The position numbers and the translations under genes are program-made. A stretch of DNA of 64,000 nucleotides from Orbaceae bacterium lpD04 (lineage in GTDB: Bacteria > Pseudomonadota > Gammaproteobacteria > Enterobacterales > Orbaceae), in contig CP133967.1 of assembly GCA_036251935.1 (NCBI GenBank), forward strand, positions 2,241,488 through 2,305,487, in the 5' to 3' direction. This document shows, in pieces, positions 19,188 through 27,427 of this stretch. Position 1 is the stretch's first letter, and every line of letters starts with the position of its first letter. Below the pieces are notes generated by a model. The model was not told the DNA's origin and did not search any database. It was given only the letters and a program-made list of their open reading frames with translations.

Positions 19188-19961
19188 TTAGGCAATGATT
19201 CTTGTGCCTGTTGGTGCGCCATTAAATAGATCAATTAATTGCTCGCTGTTTTTCCAACTTGCGATATCAATTGCTCGCCCTAATATTTTTGCTGCTTCAA
19301 ATGCTGATCGCACTTTAACAATCATGCCATCAGTAATAACGCCCTGCTCAATCAATTGCTCGGCCGCTTGCCCCGTTAATGATGCAATGCGCTGTTTATT
19401 TTGATCTAATACACCTGCAACATCAGACAACAACACTAAATCGGCATTAATTGTTTTGGCTATTGCAACTGCGGCATGATCAGCATTAACATTCATTAAG
19501 TGGCCACCTTGTGTAATACCGATAGAGCTAATAATCGGTAAATAGTGATGAGTTAATAGCATATTAAGTAATGTATTATCGCCTGGTGACGCACTACCTA
19601 CGCAGCCTAAATCGGCTGAAATTTGTTTAACAATCGCACTATTACCATCGGCTAATGATAAACCAACGGCTAGTAGCTGATGCTTTTTAGCTTGGGCAAG
19701 TAGCGTCTTATTGGCGCTACCCGATAATGCCCCAACAATAATATCGATTTGATCGCTTGGCGTTACGCGTAAACCGTTACGACGCACAACGGGCAAGGCT
19801 AATTTGGTCATTAACTCATCAACAACGCAGCCACCACCATGAACAATAACTAAAGGCCGTGAATACTGATTTTGATAATCCTTTATAACGGTAAATAATT
19901 TTTCGAGTGCCTCTTTGGTGTCGAGTAATACGCCACCTAACTTGATCACTAACGGATTCAT
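19188..19961 (-). CDS. argB: Acetylglutamate kinase
   Basis: Second step of arginine biosynthesis, phosphorylating N-acetylglutamate. The 257 residues match the E. coli type (258). Motifs include the glycine-rich KLGGVLLD and [13 protein letters not shown] at the phosphate-binding end, and the [12 protein letters not shown] and [10 protein letters not shown] segments near the substrate site. The start lies 14 bp after the argC stop, so the two are one operon. argG follows 112 bp downstream. Confidence 0.97.
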   Translation of the reverse strand: MNPLVIKLGGVLLDTKEALEKLFTVIKDYQNQYSRPLVIVHGGGCVVDELMTKLALPVVRRNGLRVTPSDQIDIIVGALSGSANKTLLAQAKKHQLLAVGLSLADGNSAIVKQISADLGCVGSASPGDNTLLNMLLTHHYLPIISSIGITQGGHLMNVNADHAAVAIAKTINADLVLLSDVAGVLDQNKQRIASLTGQAAEQLIEQGVITDGMIVKVRSAFEAAKILGRAIDIASWKNSEQLIDLFNGAPTGTRIIA

Positions 19962-19975
19962 ATTATCCCCTAACC

Positions 19976-20986
19976 TTAAAGTAACGATGTGGTTTCATCA
20001 AAACCAAAGCGAATATTCATGCATTGCACTGCTTGAGCTGCTGCGCCCTTTAATAAATTATCTTCAACCGAGATTAAAATAAGATGCCGGCCTTTTAGTA
20101 CAAAGCCGATATCACAATAGGGTAAGCCAATAACCGATTTTAACGCTGGCCAATCTTTTTGATAAATGCGAACTAACGGCTTACTTGCATAGTATTTATT
20201 TAATGTCGCTAAAATCTGTTCTGACGTTACGCCTTCATTCACTCGGCAAGTGATAGTTGCATGGATCCCTTGCTTAAAACTGCCTAAATGAGGGGTAAAA
20301 ATAACCTCTTGAGCTAAGTGACTGGCAATTTCGGGTTGATGGCGATGCGTAAAAAGCCCATAAGCATGCAAGCTCACTTCGCAAAAATGATTTTTTAACG
20401 AGGCTTTACGACCGGCGCCACTTACCCCACTTACGGCATTAATCACTGGCCACTGCGTAGTATCAAGTAATTTGTCAACCAAAAGTGGTTTTAATGGTAG
20501 CTGCGAAGCAGTGGGATAACAGCCTGGCACTGCAATTAATTGCGCGGTTTTAATTTGTTTATCATTCCACTCAGCAAGGCCATAAACGGCGTTATCAAGC
20601 CAAGTTTGATGTTGATGCACAAAGCCATAAAACTCAGTATAAAAGCTAGCTGAATTAACTCGAAATGCACCAGATAAATCAAATACCGTGCAGCCGCGTT
20701 CTAAAAAATAGGGCGCAATATCATGACTAACTGAGTGCTCGGTTGCTAAAAATACGATATCGATGTCTTTGATTATTGAGGAATAGTCAGATGTTGCAAG
20801 TAAAGGAAAGTCAACTAAGCCCTTTAACTGTGGATGCAAATCAAAATCAGAAATTAATTTACCGGCATCAAGGCTTTTTTCTGATACGGTTAAACCCGCT
20901 ATTTCAATGTGCGGATGTCGATTTAAATAATAAGCAAGCTGCGCGCCTGCATAACCACTTGCTCCAACAATTAACGCTTTTAGCAT
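19976..20986 (-). CDS. argC: N-acetyl-gamma-glutamyl-phosphate reductase
   Basis: NADPH-dependent third step of arginine biosynthesis. The Rossmann motif [14 protein letters not shown] is at the N terminus, and the catalytic cysteine is in [17 protein letters not shown]. Length 336 agrees with the family. It is first in the argC-argB unit; a tandem ARG box lies about 73-111 bp upstream of its start, so ArgR repression by arginine is expected. Confidence 0.97.
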   Translation of the reverse strand: MLKALIVGASGYAGAQLAYYLNRHPHIEIAGLTVSEKSLDAGKLISDFDLHPQLKGLVDFPLLATSDYSSIIKDIDIVFLATEHSVSHDIAPYFLERGCTVFDLSGAFRVNSASFYTEFYGFVHQHQTWLDNAVYGLAEWNDKQIKTAQLIAVPGCYPTASQLPLKPLLVDKLLDTTQWPVINAVSGVSGAGRKASLKNHFCEVSLHAYGLFTHRHQPEIASHLAQEVIFTPHLGSFKQGIHATITCRVNEGVTSEQILATLNKYYASKPLVRIYQKDWPALKSVIGLPYCDIGFVLKGRHLILISVEDNLLKGAAAQAVQCMNIRFGFDETTSLL

Positions 20987-21058
20987 AACAGATCCTATTA
21001 TTTAACCGCATAAATTGAGGAATAGAATAATAGATTTAAAAGCAGAATTCAACATTAA

Positions 21059-21097
21059 AATGAATTTTTATTCACTTTTATTGAATTTTTATTTAAC
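21059..21097 (-). promoter_or_regulatory. Tandem ARG boxes (ArgR operator) for argCB
   Basis: Box 1 (21059-21076) contains the perfect TGAATTTTTATTCA core. Box 2 (21080-21097) contains TGAATTTTTATTTA. The two 18-bp boxes are 3 bp apart, the spacing known for ArgR operators in E. coli. They lie upstream of argC. Confidence 0.88.
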
Positions 21098-21150
21098 TAT
21101 TGGTATTAAGAAGATACGTAGTTTCATACAATTCAAAAAAAGAAGTCTAT

Positions 21151-21190
21151 TTTGTTAACTTTCGCCCTGTTAATATGCCTTTTCAATCAA
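21151..21190 (+). repeat. Island direct repeat, copy A
   Basis: A 40-bp element with key blocks GTTAACTTTCGCCC, GTTAATATGCC and TTTTCAATCAA. TTAAC and GTTAA inside it form a short inverted repeat around a 9-nt centre. It is taken as the reference copy for the other four, all in the same orientation. It marks the left border of the accessory island. Confidence 0.85.
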
Positions 21191-21422
21191 GGAATGGGTT
21201 GTGGATACTAGCCGTTGTATTATAGATTGCGTTTACTATTTAATAATTTTACTAATAAAATTTATATTGTTAGAAACTTGTAATAAGTGAGTTAAAACAC
21301 AAGAATGATTTACCATTTACAATAATGAACAAACTCGTCAGGGGAAAAAGTGCTGAGGTCGAATACTAATGAAAACATTACTTAACCCAAAATAAGCCTA
21401 GAAAAAGAAAAATCTAAAGTAT

Positions 21423-21471
21423 ATTTTATCTGACGGTCACAGTTAAAAAACAGTTGACAGTCAGATAAAAT
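21423..21471 (-). terminator. Long hairpin after the DUF4917 gene
   Basis: The perfect 12-bp arms ATTTTATCTGAC and GTCAGATAAAAT continue inward with four more pairs (GTCA/TGAC) after one mismatch. It begins 20 bp beyond the DUF4917 stop on the minus strand. Confidence 0.65.
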
Positions 21472-21491
21472 TTGAGCTAGCACATTTTAAA

Positions 21492-22472
21492 CTAACGATA
21501 CCAAACTGGTGCAGATTCAGCTTGATAAAATTTAACCTTAATTCCTTTTTTCGCTAAAAATTCTCTTGCATTCGCTTTTGTTTTTATATTCGCATCAGTA
21601 TCCTCATTACCAAAAATACTGATAAAAATTTTAGAAACGCGGCTAGACTTTATTTGTTTGAATATATGCTTATCATTTTCATCCATTGAGTGACCATGTA
21701 TAAATAAAATCCCTGTCAACTCTCCTAAAGCCCTATAACAATAGTTTAGATAGGGATTATGTGCTATTCTCTTTTTCTTCTTTTCCCAAGTTGGTTCAGA
21801 TACAAATAAAGGAAATTTTCCATCATTCAGATTATTCCGTACCTGATCAATAATAGTAGTACCATCACATTTGAATGCATGTTTTTTTATAGCTAAATCC
21901 GCATCATATATATGGAGTCCACCATGTAAAAAATATATATTTTGATCTGTTCCATATCCTTCCCAACGTAATTCACTTCTAAACCCATCGTCAGTTTTAT
22001 AATCTTTTGGATCTAAATCTTTTTTATTTCTTGCCCAATAAAATAATAAATCGTAGTTAATTGAAAATATATTATTGAATTGAGATAAAAATGTCCTTAC
22101 AGAAACATATTGCTCATCCGTAATTTCTGATGGTTTATCAGGATGAGTATTAGATATTGCTGTTATAAGAGAATTTTTAAGTAACTGAATATCAGAACTA
22201 ATAGATTGAATTAATTCACTTGTAGGATCATATACCTTCAAAATTGTCTCAGTTGCGCACAAATGTCTAGAGACCACCTCAAAATCATATGTTTTCAAGC
22301 TATCAAAAAGAGCGCGAATCGTTTCATTTCGTAAACCAAAATCTGCTTTTTCAAATAAGTTCAAATAGTTAAAGATCTCAGCATTCCAAGCTTGTGAAAA
22401 ACCATTTCCAAGTATTAACGATAATTGTTGATCTTTATCACAAGAATTAATTATTTCCTCAAAATTTAGCAT
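21492..22472 (-). CDS. DUF4917 family, SIR2-like protein; candidate defence effector
   Basis: The 326-residue protein matches the DUF4917 pattern, distantly related to SIR2-like NAD-binding proteins. Visible motifs are LILGNGFSQAW (19-29), IFSINYDLLFYW (135-146), FLHGGLHIYD (181-190), FPLFVSEPTWEKK (220-232) and IHGHSMDENDKHI (258-270); the Asn-Tyr-Asp and His-Gly residues are where NADase sites of this fold lie. SIR2-like NAD hydrolases are common in anti-phage systems, so a defence role is reasonable but inferred. It is downstream of the Imm7-type gene on the same strand, inside island segment 1. Confidence 0.8.
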   Translation of the reverse strand: MLNFEEIINSCDKDQQLSLILGNGFSQAWNAEIFNYLNLFEKADFGLRNETIRALFDSLKTYDFEVVSRHLCATETILKVYDPTSELIQSISSDIQLLKNSLITAISNTHPDKPSEITDEQYVSVRTFLSQFNNIFSINYDLLFYWARNKKDLDPKDYKTDDGFRSELRWEGYGTDQNIYFLHGGLHIYDADLAIKKHAFKCDGTTIIDQVRNNLNDGKFPLFVSEPTWEKKKKRIAHNPYLNYCYRALGELTGILFIHGHSMDENDKHIFKQIKSSRVSKIFISIFGNEDTDANIKTKANAREFLAKKGIKVKFYQAESAPVWYR

Positions 22473-22543
22473 GAATATACTTCCTTTAACATGTTAAAAA
22501 ATTACTTAAACTATATTAGATGAATATCTAATGACCCACCCAA

Positions 22544-22945
22544 TTACTCTTCATCTTCAATAGTAGGAATACAAGGCGATAAAAATGGATCTTTTTCTTT
22601 TCTTATTTTTCCTCTGGATAACACAAAAACCTCAAACTCATTGAAAGCATCATCAGATTCATCATTTCTTAGATAAAGTAATCCATAAGAGCCTTTGGCA
22701 ATACTTGCTATATATTGGTATAATTCACGAATATCTCTCACATCTTGTGAGTAATGATTCGTGTTACCGCTAACAAGTAATTGGTAAGAACCATTAACGC
22801 CATGAATCTTGATAAAACCACTATCCTTATCTATTTGACGCTTCAAGATAAATGTATTGATATTATTTAAAATTGAATCCATCTCATTATCATCACTCTC
22901 ATATGTTGAATCACTTATTGATATCCAACCATAATATTCAATCAT
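22544..22945 (-). CDS. Imm7-family immunity protein
   Basis: The 133-residue acidic cytoplasmic protein resembles Immunity protein 7: it begins MIEYYGWISI, has AKGSYGLLYLRNDESDDAFN in the middle and ends with the typical FLSPCIPTIEDE. Such proteins neutralise the toxin tip encoded immediately upstream, here the nuclease-like tip ending at 22962 (16 bp away). AGAGAGG-type ribosome site lies just before the start. The immunity gene is intact although the toxin gene in front is decayed. Confidence 0.82.
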   Translation of the reverse strand: MIEYYGWISISDSTYESDDNEMDSILNNINTFILKRQIDKDSGFIKIHGVNGSYQLLVSGNTNHYSQDVRDIRELYQYIASIAKGSYGLLYLRNDESDDAFNEFEVFVLSRGKIRKEKDPFLSPCIPTIEDEE

Positions 22946-22961
22946 TATATTTCCTCTCTAT

Positions 22962-24270
22962 TTATTTTAAGGGCATGGTATCTATGATAACCTTCACACC
23001 ATAACGATTACTATATTCATAAAGCTTATCGGTAACGACTTTTGCAGGAGTACCCTCAAAATGGTAATACACAGATCTATTTGTCTCTAGAGCCGCGTCA
23101 AAAGTTGCTTTCATTTGCTTCCTAACTGTTATATTCAATTGTTTTAACGCTGGTTTTGTTTGAGCTATATATAAATCAGAAATCACATCAAATTCTCTTA
23201 TATCATTAGCAAATCTTACTCTTGATTTACCATCGATTTTGAGCGCAAGCATATCTGCTGCAGAGTCTGGTTTATTAACTTTAATTAAACCACCAGAATA
23301 TTTACTTGTAACTTTTGCTATTTCAACAAAATCATCCGCATTCTTTAACTCAACCACATGTTGCTGGTTTTTAGTGATATTTTCAACTGAAATCGAGACG
23401 TCGTCGGCTTTTATTAACTGTCGTGGTTTTGCTGTCGCAATCGGTTTTACTTTAACCACATTATAGACTTGATTGGTGGCTTTTAATGCATAGCCGGCTT
23501 TGGTGATAACGCTGATATCAAATAGCCCATAAACAAGTTCACTATAACCTTTAGGCTCGCCAGCACACTCTAAAAACTGGGCGCCGTAAGTGGTTGTTGT
23601 ATCTTGTGATAATAAACTTCGAGTGCCTGCTTGTAAGTTATCAAGCCCAATAAACCCGATAGTGCCTGCCAGTTTTTTCATCTGGCCGAAAGCATTTCGA
23701 TTCATCAAGTACTTTGACATTGGGATTATGTTGCGCTGAAAAGCCATGGTTAATCTCGCTGGACATGGCCTATCTTGCTCAATACAACATTTACGGTTTT
23801 TGTCACCATCCAAAAGATATTACTGGTTAAGGCATTCATCTGATCGACGGTCGGGACCATCCCCAATTGATAAACGGCGCTGGCGTTCATTAAGGCTTTA
23901 TTTTGCGTAATATCATCTGCATAATCCCCCAAATAACGTTTCCCTGTTAATACCGCAACTTGCTCTTTAATTAATTGCTACTAAATAGTAACCATCACCC
24001 AAGCGTTTCTGGATAGTGTTCGGTTCGGCTTTTAACTGCTTAAGCATATAATCGGAGCTTAACCACTCTTTTTATTGGTAAAGCGTGAGCTAGTTTCAAT
24101 CAGGTAGTTTTTATCAACGTCTTTGTTGATAGTATAAATACTATTATTGGGTAACGGCGTGTTTGGTTCAACCAGCACAACCTTATTACGGCTTACATTG
24201 CTATTGGTTGGATCTTCAATATTAGCTGTTGGCAAGGAGCAATTTTCAATATAACGAAAGCTAATAGTAA
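22962..24270 (-). pseudogene. Orphan polymorphic-toxin relic: CdiA-like pre-toxin remnant, rearranged linker, intact toxin tip
   Basis: Reading 5' to 3' on the minus strand: 24250-23820 translates, across several frameshifts, to CdiA-type sequence (YLIETSSRFTNKK, then WLSSDYMLKQL, QKRLGDGYY, LTGKRYLGDYADDITQNKALM). Next, 23785-23684 copies part of the neighbouring 778-residue toxin gene but out of frame (a base is missing). A deletion joins this directly to 23672-23349, a copy of that gene's linker in the right frame. The last 130 residues are a different tip with GGLIKVNKPDSAADML and EFDVISDLYIAQTKP, a restriction-endonuclease-like D-x-K pattern. The tip frame is open (22962-23813) but its secretion part is lost. 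The Imm7 gene follows. Confidence 0.78.
23349..23672 (-). repeat. Duplicated toxin-linker DNA, copy 1
   Basis: About 94% identical by my count to 25181-25503, same orientation. It encodes the linker LAGTIGFIGLDNL to TKNQQHVVE. A second shared block is 23684-23785 with 26386-26488. Confidence 0.88.
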
Positions 24271-24288
24271 TTGCTTTATTAATATGTT

Positions 24289-24328
24289 TTTGTCAATTTT
24301 CACGCTATTAACTAGCTTTTTCAATCAA
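24289..24328 (+). repeat. Island direct repeat, copy B (diverged)
   Basis: It aligns without gaps to copy A over 40 bp with 31 identities. The end TTTTTCAATCAA is conserved, and similarity to copy A continues a few bases further (AAAGAATCGAGTT against AAGGAATGGGTT). It separates segments 1 and 2. Confidence 0.75.
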
Positions 24329-24449
24329 AGAATCGAGTTAGAAGATTAATTCATGCTTATTACTTTAAAATCGGTTATTTATATCGCTAAAAAAGGTAAG
24401 TTAATTGTTAAACTTGCGAGGTATATCACATAACTGAAAGATAATTAGG

Positions 24450-24479
24450 TCAGTTCTGCGATAAAAATCGCAGAACTGA
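24450..24479 (-). terminator. Perfect 13-bp hairpin after the segment-2 immunity gene
   Basis: The arms TCAGTTCTGCGAT and ATCGCAGAACTGA have a 4-nt loop. It begins 31 bp beyond the stop of the 111-residue gene. There is no strong T run after it on the minus strand. Confidence 0.7.
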
Positions 24480-24510
24480 GAAAGATCGAAATAAAGATTT
24501 CTTGTTTATT

Positions 24511-24846
24511 TTACTCTGCATATTCTTTACGTAGATAGAACCAACCTAGATTGCCTTTCTTATCATATAAAGAAACCGAAGGTTTAATAACAGTTAAATT
24601 TAAATACATACCTTTAAACTCTTGATACAGATCAGAAACAACCTCTGTATTAGCAATTTGCATTTCTTCCTCTTCATCTTCGGTTAGCTCACAATCGAAA
24701 AACATTTCTATCAATAAATCTGTTCCGTCCCAATTCGCTGTAATTCCTCGCATTTTTTTTGTTGCACGATCGAGTAAGCTATACATTGTATATAGCCTAA
24801 CTCTATTTGTTTTTTCAAGTAATTGTTCTTTTGTTATAGTATTCAT
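24511..24846 (-). CDS. Probable immunity protein for the adjacent Ntox50-like toxin
   Basis: The 111-residue acidic protein has no signal peptide and I do not recognise its family. Visible features are a Glu/Asp-rich centre (LTEDEEEEMQIANTE) and aromatic N- and C-terminal parts (RLYTMYSLLDRATKK; LGWFYLRKEYAE). It starts 2 bp after the toxin stop, the usual place of a cognate immunity gene, and is followed by a hairpin. The function is inferred from position only. Confidence 0.65.
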   Translation of the reverse strand: MNTITKEQLLEKTNRVRLYTMYSLLDRATKKMRGITANWDGTDLLIEMFFDCELTEDEEEEMQIANTEVVSDLYQEFKGMYLNLTVIKPSVSLYDKKGNLGWFYLRKEYAE

Positions 24847-24848
24847 AG

Positions 24849-27185
24849 TTAAGGTCTCGCTGGTACAATATGTACGCCTGTTTTCGAATAATGAATGGTA
24901 AAATTATTTGTTGGAACAAATGAATCTAATGCAGGATCAAAATATTGTCCTATTACCTTATTTGTTGAGATTACTTCTTTTGAACCTGGTTTACCCAAAG
25001 GTGTTCCATTTTCTATATAGCGCCCCGTTCCCGCATGTTCATTGATTAACGTCTGAAGATTAACATCTGAATTAATAGGACTTCTTGGCATTTGGGCGCT
25101 TCCATTAGCTGTCTTATTCTCATTCGTTCCAACAATATGTTTATTTTGTTGTCCTTTATTTATTTTTAACTCTTTAAACTCCACCACATGTTGCTGGTTT
25201 TTAGTGATATTTTCAACCGAAATCGCAACTTCGTCGGCTTTTATTAACTGTTGTGGTTTTGCTGTCGCAATCGGTTTTACTTTAACCACATTATAGACTT
25301 GATTGGTTGCTTTTAATGCATAACCCGCTTTGGTGATAACGCTGATATCAAATAGGCCATAAACAAGTTCACCATAACCTTTTGGCACGCCAGCCCATTC
25401 TAAAAACTGGGCGCCGTAAGTGGTTGTTGTATCTTGTGATAATAAGCTTCGAGTGCCTGCTTGTAAATTATCAAGGCCAATAAATCCGATAGTGCCGGCC
25501 AGTGGGGTGCCAACGCCGGTTGCACCAATTGCCGCAGCCAAGTATAAACTGACCGCGCCGCCAGCCACTTGCGCTGAAGCAGTTAGATTACTTAACGATT
25601 TATCGCCGCCAATCATGGTATTTGCGTACATAATTCCCACATCACTTTCACCAAGGGTAAAGCCCGGCATTGATAGCATGCTTTGGTATTGGTTTTTTAA
25701 GGTCGGGAAGAATTCATCAACAAAGTCATTTTCAACGGGCGTAGCGATTAAGTTCCACTCGGTAATATGGGCATACTTAGTTGGAATTTTAATCTTGAGT
25801 TTATCATCAAGGCTAAAGCGGCCAATAAACTGAGCCGAGTTATCAGTAGCGCTGATTTGATAACGGTAATTCCGGTGTAGGGTTAAAGCGATAAAATCGA
25901 GGGCTTTTAACTCGATAGGCTTATAATTTAGCTTAGTGGTTTTAAGTTGATATTCTCGCCGCGTTTCTAGATGCTTAATGATACCCGGTTCACGTAATAG
26001 TTTTAGCAGTTTGATGGCAGTAAAATAGAGGCTTTCAATATCGGTTAGGCCATCAACTTGCGTATCGTGTTTTATTTGCGCTTGAAGTTTACTTTGATAA
26101 TCTTTATCACTCTTGGTGCCATCATGGATTAAAGGCTGATTAAGGTACTCTTTGGCGATTTTAGCCAAGTCGCTATTATGATAGGCATAGTTAGCTTTAT
26201 CATCCCCCTCACTGTGGCGTAAGTTCGCGAGTGATTTAACCGCTTGCTTGAGCTTATCAAAATCGGTAATTGCCCCCTCGCTATCATCATAAGCAAGGTC
26301 ACCCATGCGCTGCTTGGCGGTAATAAAATGTGTTTGATTGAGAGTTAGCAATAGCTGATAAAATAGTGCACCAATTAGCTCGTCAGGCCGAAAGCATTTC
26401 GATTCATCAAGCACTTTAATATTAGGATTATGCTGCGCTGAAAAGCCATGGTTAATCACGCTGGCCATGGCCTCATCTTGCTCAATACTAAACGGTGAAT
26501 TACCGGTGCGAAGTTGTTCGCTTAGTTCATCAAGCCAAGCTTGAGCGAGTTTTTTAACCCGAAGGGGCTGTTCGCCGCGTAGGCTTAAATCATAATGACC
26601 TTGTTTGCCGCCCAGTAGAATATGCACTTTGGGCAGAACTGGCGTTACTGAAAAAATATCACCGTGTTTTAAAAAAATCTCATCGCTGCTGGTTTTAGCA
26701 AAAGTGATATGCTGATGGCTATTGCCGGCATTACGAATATCGATTTGCTCAGGCTTGTGGTTAACTAAATCAACGATAATCCAGCTATCATCAGGCTCAT
26801 ATATCGGCTCTTTTATTACAGGTAAAGCGGTGATAGCTTCATTTGCTAAGGCGGAGGCGTTAACATAGCCATCACGCGGTGGCAATTCAATTAATACCAG
26901 TTGCTCACTAAAGAGCGCAGTTTTTAAGACGTCTGCCACTTTTTCGGCGCACTTTTGATAATAGCTTTGGTAGGGTAAACCAACTTGTTGCAGTAAAGGA
27001 TAGAAATTTTTACAGCTATCGGGGCTTGCAACTAAGTGCTTAACGATATCATCGTAGCCACAGTCATAATAATGCTTAATCCGTTTGGGCTTGGTAATGT
27101 ACCTGTTAGTATTTTGCCGAGTTTGATAGTAATCTTCTTGAAGTGCTTGCCACTCTTTATTTAACACCAATTGGTAAAAGTACAT
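24849..27185 (-). CDS. Polymorphic toxin with C-terminal Ntox50-like domain
   Basis: The 778-residue protein appears intact. Residues 1-540 are not recognised; they contain no signal peptide, PAAR, VgrG or Rhs repeat that I can see. About 545-600 are Gly/Ala-rich and hydrophobic (AGGAVSLYLAAAIGATGVG), followed by a linker (about 561-668) shared with the neighbouring toxin relic. The last 100 residues resemble polymorphic toxin type 50: NKHIVGTNE, LINEHAGTG, and the end FTIHYSKTGVHIVPARP. Such tips are thought to be nucleases delivered into competitors. The route of export is unknown; a type VI cargo is possible. The immunity gene follows by 2 bp. Confidence 0.82.
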   Translation of the reverse strand: MYFYQLVLNKEWQALQEDYYQTRQNTNRYITKPKRIKHYYDCGYDDIVKHLVASPDSCKNFYPLLQQVGLPYQSYYQKCAEKVADVLKTALFSEQLVLIELPPRDGYVNASALANEAITALPVIKEPIYEPDDSWIIVDLVNHKPEQIDIRNAGNSHQHITFAKTSSDEIFLKHGDIFSVTPVLPKVHILLGGKQGHYDLSLRGEQPLRVKKLAQAWLDELSEQLRTGNSPFSIEQDEAMASVINHGFSAQHNPNIKVLDESKCFRPDELIGALFYQLLLTLNQTHFITAKQRMGDLAYDDSEGAITDFDKLKQAVKSLANLRHSEGDDKANYAYHNSDLAKIAKEYLNQPLIHDGTKSDKDYQSKLQAQIKHDTQVDGLTDIESLYFTAIKLLKLLREPGIIKHLETRREYQLKTTKLNYKPIELKALDFIALTLHRNYRYQISATDNSAQFIGRFSLDDKLKIKIPTKYAHITEWNLIATPVENDFVDEFFPTLKNQYQSMLSMPGFTLGESDVGIMYANTMIGGDKSLSNLTASAQVAGGAVSLYLAAAIGATGVGTPLAGTIGFIGLDNLQAGTRSLLSQDTTTTYGAQFLEWAGVPKGYGELVYGLFDISVITKAGYALKATNQVYNVVKVKPIATAKPQQLIKADEVAISVENITKNQQHVVEFKELKINKGQQNKHIVGTNENKTANGSAQMPRSPINSDVNLQTLINEHAGTGRYIENGTPLGKPGSKEVISTNKVIGQYFDPALDSFVPTNNFTIHYSKTGVHIVPARP
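25181..25503 (-). repeat. Duplicated toxin-linker DNA, copy 2
   Basis: Partner of 23349-23672, inside the intact toxin gene. The match breaks exactly where the toxin tips diverge on one side and where a deletion joins two blocks of the relic on the other. Confidence 0.88.
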
Positions 27186-27320
27186 TGCGATGCGGTTCCT
27201 ATTATTATTGTTATTTTACATACGCTAAACCGCATCAAGTTTAACATGATTTTTTAATCATAAAAAGGCCAGAAAATGTAAGTTAAAAAGCTAACTCATC
27301 ATGAGTGAGTTTATAACGGT

Positions 27321-27357
27321 GTTAACTTTCGCTCTGTTAATATACCTTTTCAATCAA
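27321..27357 (+). repeat. Island direct repeat, copy C
   Basis: Matches copy A at 35 of 37 core positions (from GTTAAC to the final CAATCAA). It lies 136 bp upstream of the toxin start and beyond the end of the glycosyltransferase gene, separating segments 2 and 3. Confidence 0.85.
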
Positions 27358-27427
27358 AGTTAAAATTTTGATATATCCCTCTAGGTTGAAAAGTCTCATA
27401 TTATAAATTTTCTTTTTATACATTTTT

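Larger units (their letters stand above)
20987..21491. other. 505-bp intergenic region between argC and the DUF4917 gene
   Basis: It holds the argC regulatory region (tandem ARG boxes at 21059-21097), the first copy of the 40-bp island repeat (21151-21190) and a hairpin after the DUF4917 gene (21423-21471). I see no gene in it. The core-to-accessory boundary falls here. Confidence 0.7.
24271..24510. other. Gap between toxin relic and segment 2
   Basis: It contains repeat copy B (24289-24328) and a perfect hairpin (24450-24479). No gene is visible in the rest. Confidence 0.6.

Noticed and set aside
21151-21190. The repeat as a simple sigma-70 promoter (TTGTTA ... TAATAT)
   Set aside because: The spacing between these hexamers is only 13 bp, and all copies point the same way although the nearest genes often lie on the other strand.
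22962-23813. A 283-codon frame as an intact gene starting MDGDKNRKCC
   Set aside because: Its first part reads a duplicated block in the wrong frame, so that start is an artefact of frameshift and deletion; only the linker and tip are genuine coding sequence.
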